The notes beneath the pieces were generated by a model. That model was not told where the DNA came from. It saw only the letters and a list, made by a program, of their open reading frames with translations, and made no database searches. Positions 5,246 through 8,171 of a stretch of 8,171 nt of DNA are shown here, piece by piece (the first letter of the stretch is position 1; each line of letters begins with the position of its first letter). The position numbers were made by a program, and so were the translations under genes. Source of the DNA: Bacteroidota bacterium (lineage in GTDB: Bacteria > Bacteroidota > Bacteroidia > CAMBQF01); the NCBI GenBank assembly GCA_027483285.1, contig JAIXUZ010000201.1:1-8171 (forward strand). The letters are read 5' to 3'.

Positions 5246-8171
5246 ATGAAAAAACGTGACAAAATGATTAAGTACATTTCGGTCGCTGCTTTTGCCCTAA
5301 TGGTTACCATGTCGGCCAAAGCCCAGCAAATACCACCAAATGGATTTAATTACCAAGCGGTAGCCCGCAATGCAAGTGGAAGCGTACTTGCCAACCAAAC
5401 ATTTAACGTACGTGTAAATGTTTTATCAGACACAACCGTAAACACGCCCCAATACAGGGAGATACATTACGATGTGCACACCAACCAATTTGGTTTATTT
5501 AACTTAGTAATTGGCCAGGGCCAATATGCAGGCGGTTTACATACCGACCTCTATTCAATACCCTGGGACCAATCAAACCAGTTTATTCAAATAGAGATGG
5601 ATCTTGGCAATGGAGGTTTTACCCCTATTGGCATTATGCAACTATATAGTGTGCCTTACGCATTTTATGCAGGTAAGGTAAAAGGTAGCGGCACCCCTGG
5701 CCCCCAAGGCCCAACAGGCCCAGCTGGTTTAAATGGTATTAACGGAGCAAACGGACCACAAGGCCCGCAAGGTATACAAGGGGCGCAAGGCCCTGCCGGC
5801 CCACAAGGCTTGCAAGGTTTAACAGGCCCACAAGGCCCTGCCGGAGCTAACGGTGCCGATGGTGCTGTAGGCGTTGCAGGACCACAAGGCCCTGCCGGTG
5901 CCGATGGTGCTGTAGGCCCAATGGGTCCACAAGGAGCCCAAGGCCCACAAGGTTTAATGGGTGTTACTGGTGTAGCAGGCCCTATGGGTCCACAAGGCCC
6001 ACAAGGCCAAATGGGTGTTCAGGGTTTCCCGGGGGCACATGGCGCACAAGGCGAGATGGGACCTCAAGGCCCGCAAGGCGAACAAGGTGTTGCTGGCCCA
6101 ATGGGTTTGCAAGGCTTACAAGGTGAGCAAGGTGTTGCCGGCCCTATAGGCCCGCAAGGGGAACAAGGAGCACCCGGCAACATGGGTTTACAAGGCTTGC
6201 AAGGTGAACAAGGCCCAATGGGTATGCAAGGCGAAATTGGTCCACAAGGCCCACAAGGCGAGCAAGGTATTGCCGGTATTAACGGCTTAGATGGCGCACA
6301 AGGCCCACAAGGTGAGCAAGGTATTGCCGGTATAGATGGCGCACAAGGCCCACAAGGTGAGCAAGGTGTTGCCGGACCGCAAGGTGAGCAAGGCATTGCT
6401 GGACCACAGGGTCAACAAGGCGAGCAAGGTATTGCAGGTATTAATGGCTTAGATGGCGCAGCTGGCCCAATGGGACCACAAGGTGAGCAAGGTGTTGCCG
6501 GCCCACAAGGCGAGCAAGGCGCACAAGGCCCACAAGGCGAAATGGGACCAGAAGGCCCACAAGGCCCTATGGGACCAGAGGGTATTGAAGGACCTGTTGG
6601 ACCACAAGGTATACAAGGCCCACAAGGTGCCCAAGGTTTTATTGGCGAGATGGGACCTGCAGGTCCGCAAGGTGAACAAGGGGCACAAGGCCCTGAAGGC
6701 CCGCAAGGCCCAATGGGTCCTGAAGGTTTAGAAGGCCCTGTTGGTCCACAAGGTCCACAAGGACCACAAGGTGCCCAAGGTTTTATTGGTGAGATTGGTC
6801 CTCAAGGCCCTCAAGGTGAGCAAGGCGTAGCTGGTTTAGATGGTGCGCAAGGCCCAGAAGGTCCGCAAGGTCCTGCCGGTATTGATGGCATTAATGGCAT
6901 AAACGGTTTAGATGGTGCGCAAGGCCCTGAAGGTCCGCAAGGTCCTGCCGGTTTAGACGGAGCGCAAGGCCCTACAGGTTACTTACAAGAGGGTTCATCA
7001 GAAGGTAACACCCCGTACTGGAATGGTTCTAATTGGGAAACCGGCAGCAGCAATATTTTTAATGCTGGTGGTAATGTTGGTATAGGCGAAGGCAACCCTC
7101 AGGTAAAACTACATATTGAAGGCGGAAATAACGCCCCTCAAATACGGTTAAGCGACGATACTGAGCTATGGGATGTAAGCGAAGGCAATACCATGGGCGT
7201 TATCGGCGTGCAAGACCCTACGTATGGCCGTATTAAGTTAGGTAACAATGGTGGTTACATTTCTGGCCATAATGGTAATATAGGTATTGGTGTAGACGAC
7301 CCATCTGCTAACTTACAGGTAATTGGCACTTTTACAGCAGGTCATATAACTAACGTGGCTTCAGGCACTAATGCAATTGCATTGGGCTATAATACATTAG
7401 CCAACGGAGGTTACTCTACTGCTATGGGTATTATTACTACTGCCAGTGGAACTTATTCAACTGCTATGGGTTTTAATACAATTGCTAGTGGATTGGCATC
7501 AACAGCCATGGGCGCTTCTACATCTGCTACAGGGAATCAATCTACTGCTATAGGCGCTTCTACAATAGCCAGCGGATTAAATTCAACAGCTATGGGTAGC
7601 AATACAGCAGCCAACGGAGAAAATTCAACCTCTATGGGTACTAGTACAATAGCCGACGGAGATTATTCAACAGCTATTGGACATGGCTCAGCTGCTAGTG
7701 GTATTGCTTCAACTGCTATGGGCACTTTTAATACTGCCCCATCTTTTTCCGAAACTACCATTGGTATGTTTGCTACTGATTATGCCCCTAATAGCACTAA
7801 TTCATACGATGCTAATGACCGTTTATTTAGCATAGGCAATGGTACATCAGGCAACCGCCATAATGCACTTACAATTCTTAAAAATGGAAATGTAGGTATT
7901 GGCGTTGAAACACCTGCTGCTACGTTAGACCTTAACGGTACTTTTAAGTATGTAGATGGCAGCCAAGGTGCAGGCAAAGTTCTTACCTCTGATGGAGATG
8001 GCAATGCCTACTGGGCTGATTTTATAGTTGGCGGTGGCGGCGAGGGTAGCAATATCTTTGATAGCTATACAGAACAATACGGTACTTCTACCCGTTTATT
8101 TGCTAATATAGATAATACCAACGGTGGCGGTATAGCTATTGCAGACGATGGTTCATTTGTTGACTACAACG
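5246..8171 (+). CDS. Giant collagen-like and YadA-head-like surface fibre protein (3' end missing)
   Basis: The frame is open from 5246 to the right edge: 975 codons plus one base. Residues 1-26 form a signal peptide ending SAKA before Q27; M7 is an alternative start. Residues 33-145 are the Bacteroidota domain that opens with NYQAVAR (35-41) and ends LYSVPYAFYAGKV; it sits at the start of many collagen-like and tail-fibre-like proteins. Residues 149-580 are 144 perfect Gly-X-Y triplets. A linker follows (PYWNGSNWE), then NVGIG at 610 and NIGIG at 678. A 14-residue repeat covers about 710-831, resembling the YadA-head beta-roll. NVGIG recurs at 882, and GKVLTSDGDGNAYW then marks a further linker. 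Collagen and YadA-type rolls both trimerise, so a long trimeric fibre is likely. The missing C-terminus might carry a peptidase S74 chaperone or a sorting domain; this cannot be seen. Confidence 0.92.
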   Translation, partial: MKKRDKMIKYISVAAFALMVTMSAKAQQIPPNGFNYQAVARNASGSVLANQTFNVRVNVLSDTTVNTPQYREIHYDVHTNQFGLFNLVIGQGQYAGGLHTDLYSIPWDQSNQFIQIEMDLGNGGFTPIGIMQLYSVPYAFYAGKVKGSGTPGPQGPTGPAGLNGINGANGPQGPQGIQGAQGPAGPQGLQGLTGPQGPAGANGADGAVGVAGPQGPAGADGAVGPMGPQGAQGPQGLMGVTGVAGPMGPQGPQGQMGVQGFPGAHGAQGEMGPQGPQGEQGVAGPMGLQGLQGEQGVAGPIGPQGEQGAPGNMGLQGLQGEQGPMGMQGEIGPQGPQGEQGIAGINGLDGAQGPQGEQGIAGIDGAQGPQGEQGVAGPQGEQGIAGPQGQQGEQGIAGINGLDGAAGPMGPQGEQGVAGPQGEQGAQGPQGEMGPEGPQGPMGPEGIEGPVGPQGIQGPQGAQGFIGEMGPAGPQGEQGAQGPEGPQGPMGPEGLEGPVGPQGPQGPQGAQGFIGEIGPQGPQGEQGVAGLDGAQGPEGPQGPAGIDGINGINGLDGAQGPEGPQGPAGLDGAQGPTGYLQEGSSEGNTPYWNGSNWETGSSNIFNAGGNVGIGEGNPQVKLHIEGGNNAPQIRLSDDTELWDVSEGNTMGVIGVQDPTYGRIKLGNNGGYISGHNGNIGIGVDDPSANLQVIGTFTAGHITNVASGTNAIALGYNTLANGGYSTAMGIITTASGTYSTAMGFNTIASGLASTAMGASTSATGNQSTAIGASTIASGLNSTAMGSNTAANGENSTSMGTSTIADGDYSTAIGHGSAASGIASTAMGTFNTAPSFSETTIGMFATDYAPNSTNSYDANDRLFSIGNGTSGNRHNALTILKNGNVGIGVETPAATLDLNGTFKYVDGSQGAGKVLTSDGDGNAYWADFIVGGGGEGSNIFDSYTEQYGTSTRLFANIDNTNGGGIAIADDGSFVDYN
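6545..6796 (+). repeat. In-frame duplication inside the collagen tract (144-nt offset)
   Basis: Triplets 96-107 (6545-6652) and 112-123 (6689-6796) share the same order: GPE GPQ GPM GPE G(I/L)E GPV GPQ G(I/P)Q GPQ GAQ GFI GE(M/I). Only three of the 36 residues differ. The pair GFI is found nowhere else in the tract, which marks this as a true duplication rather than general repeat similarity. Confidence 0.75.
6833..6958 (+). repeat. Recent 72-nt-offset duplication near the end of the collagen tract
   Basis: Triplets 128-133 (6833-6886) and 136-141 (6905-6958) both read GLD GAQ GPE GPQ GPA G(I/L)D. They are nearly identical in nucleotides too, for example GGTTTAGATGGTGCGCAAGG in both. Matching codon choice in a tract that elsewhere mixes synonymous codons points to a recent event. 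Confidence 0.75.
7373..7738 (+). repeat. YadA-head-like beta-roll, strict 14-residue (42-nt) repeats
   Basis: The motif A(M/I/L)GxxTxAxGxxST recurs with Gly at residues 714, 728, 742, 756, 770, 784, 798, 812 and 826, an exact 14-residue period. This is the pattern of the left-handed parallel beta-roll in trimeric autotransporter heads (YadA family). The nucleotide copies have diverged, so this array is older than the collagen duplications. The array is followed by the segment RLFSIGNGT and another NVGIG motif, an order common in Bacteroidota fibre proteins. Confidence 0.85.

Larger units (their letters stand above)
5690..6985 (+). repeat. Collagen-like tract, 144 uninterrupted Gly-X-Y triplets
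   Basis: Gly occupies every third position from residue 149 to 578 without a break. By my count GPQ is the commonest triplet (34), then GEQ (13); Pro is at X in 59 triplets and at Y in only 3, and Gln is at Y in 69. There are 26 Glu and 9 Asp but no Lys or Arg. Few Pro at Y fits a bacterium without prolyl hydroxylase. At about 0.29 nm per residue the triple helix would be roughly 125 nm long. The two long minus-strand open frames here (6064-6396 and 6449-6706) are by-products of the repeat. Confidence 0.95.

Noticed and set aside
6064..6706. Cys/Pro-rich and Leu/Trp-rich minus-strand open frames opposite the collagen tract
   Set aside because: Repeats of GGN-CCN-CAR give few stops on the opposite strand. 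The low-complexity translations (for example PCSPCGP) are antisense images of Gly-Pro-Gln codons.
6453..6731. Plus-strand open frame in a shifted phase within the collagen tract (Lys-rich)
   Set aside because: It is a frame-shifted reading of the Gly-X-Y codons; the in-phase frame runs unbroken from 5246 to the window end.
5690..6985. The collagen tract as a CRISPR array or tandem DNA satellite
   Set aside because: The periodicity is nine bases, is in frame, encodes perfect Gly-X-Y, and varies at synonymous sites; there are no spacers.

Overview
The window looks like chromosome from a member of the Bacteroidota. The evidence is the N-terminal 'NYQAVAR' domain on the large fibre protein, 'GNVGIG..P' motifs, 'GDTxKG' secreted-protein motifs, mature proteins that start with Gln right after the signal peptide, and promoter -7 boxes of the TAnnTTTG type lying only a few bases before start codons. 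Genus and species cannot be read from it. There are no tRNAs, rRNAs, CRISPR arrays, insertion sequences or integrases.

Layout. (1) Positions 1-427, minus strand: the 5' part of a secreted protein of unknown function, cut by the left edge. (2) Positions 496-4054, plus strand, four genes in a row: a small FHA protein with an N-terminal zinc-ribbon-like motif; a signal peptide/VWA-like/transmembrane/FHA protein; a YbfF-like alpha/beta hydrolase starting 4 nt after the previous stop; and a short RluA-type pseudouridine synthase. (3) Positions 4074-5030, minus strand: a secreted seven-bladed WD40 propeller, convergent with the pseudouridine synthase. (4) Positions 5031-5245: a 215-nt AT-rich divergent promoter region with two perfect short palindromes. 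(5) From 5246 to the right edge, plus strand: a very large, incomplete surface-fibre gene. Its product has a signal peptide, the Bacteroidota N-terminal domain, 144 uninterrupted Gly-X-Y triplets, then a left-handed beta-roll (YadA-head-like) with a strict 14-residue period, flanked by GNVGIG-type linkers.

How the genes may work together. The two FHA genes form a plausible phosphothreonine-signalling pair. One product is soluble and carries three DKTxI motifs. The other is anchored in the inner membrane with a periplasmic VWA-like domain and a cytoplasmic FHA domain. No Ser/Thr kinase or phosphatase is in the window. The hydrolase and pseudouridine synthase look like housekeeping genes carried along in the same direction. 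The fibre gene is a separate unit. Its collagen and beta-roll modules both belong to trimer-forming folds, so a long trimeric surface or adhesive fibre is the most economical reading. The most unusual points are the absence of Lys and Arg from all 144 collagen triplets (35 acidic residues), recent in-frame duplications within that tract, the DKTxI repeats with a related motif in the partner protein, and the degenerate MIDAS of the VWA-like domain.
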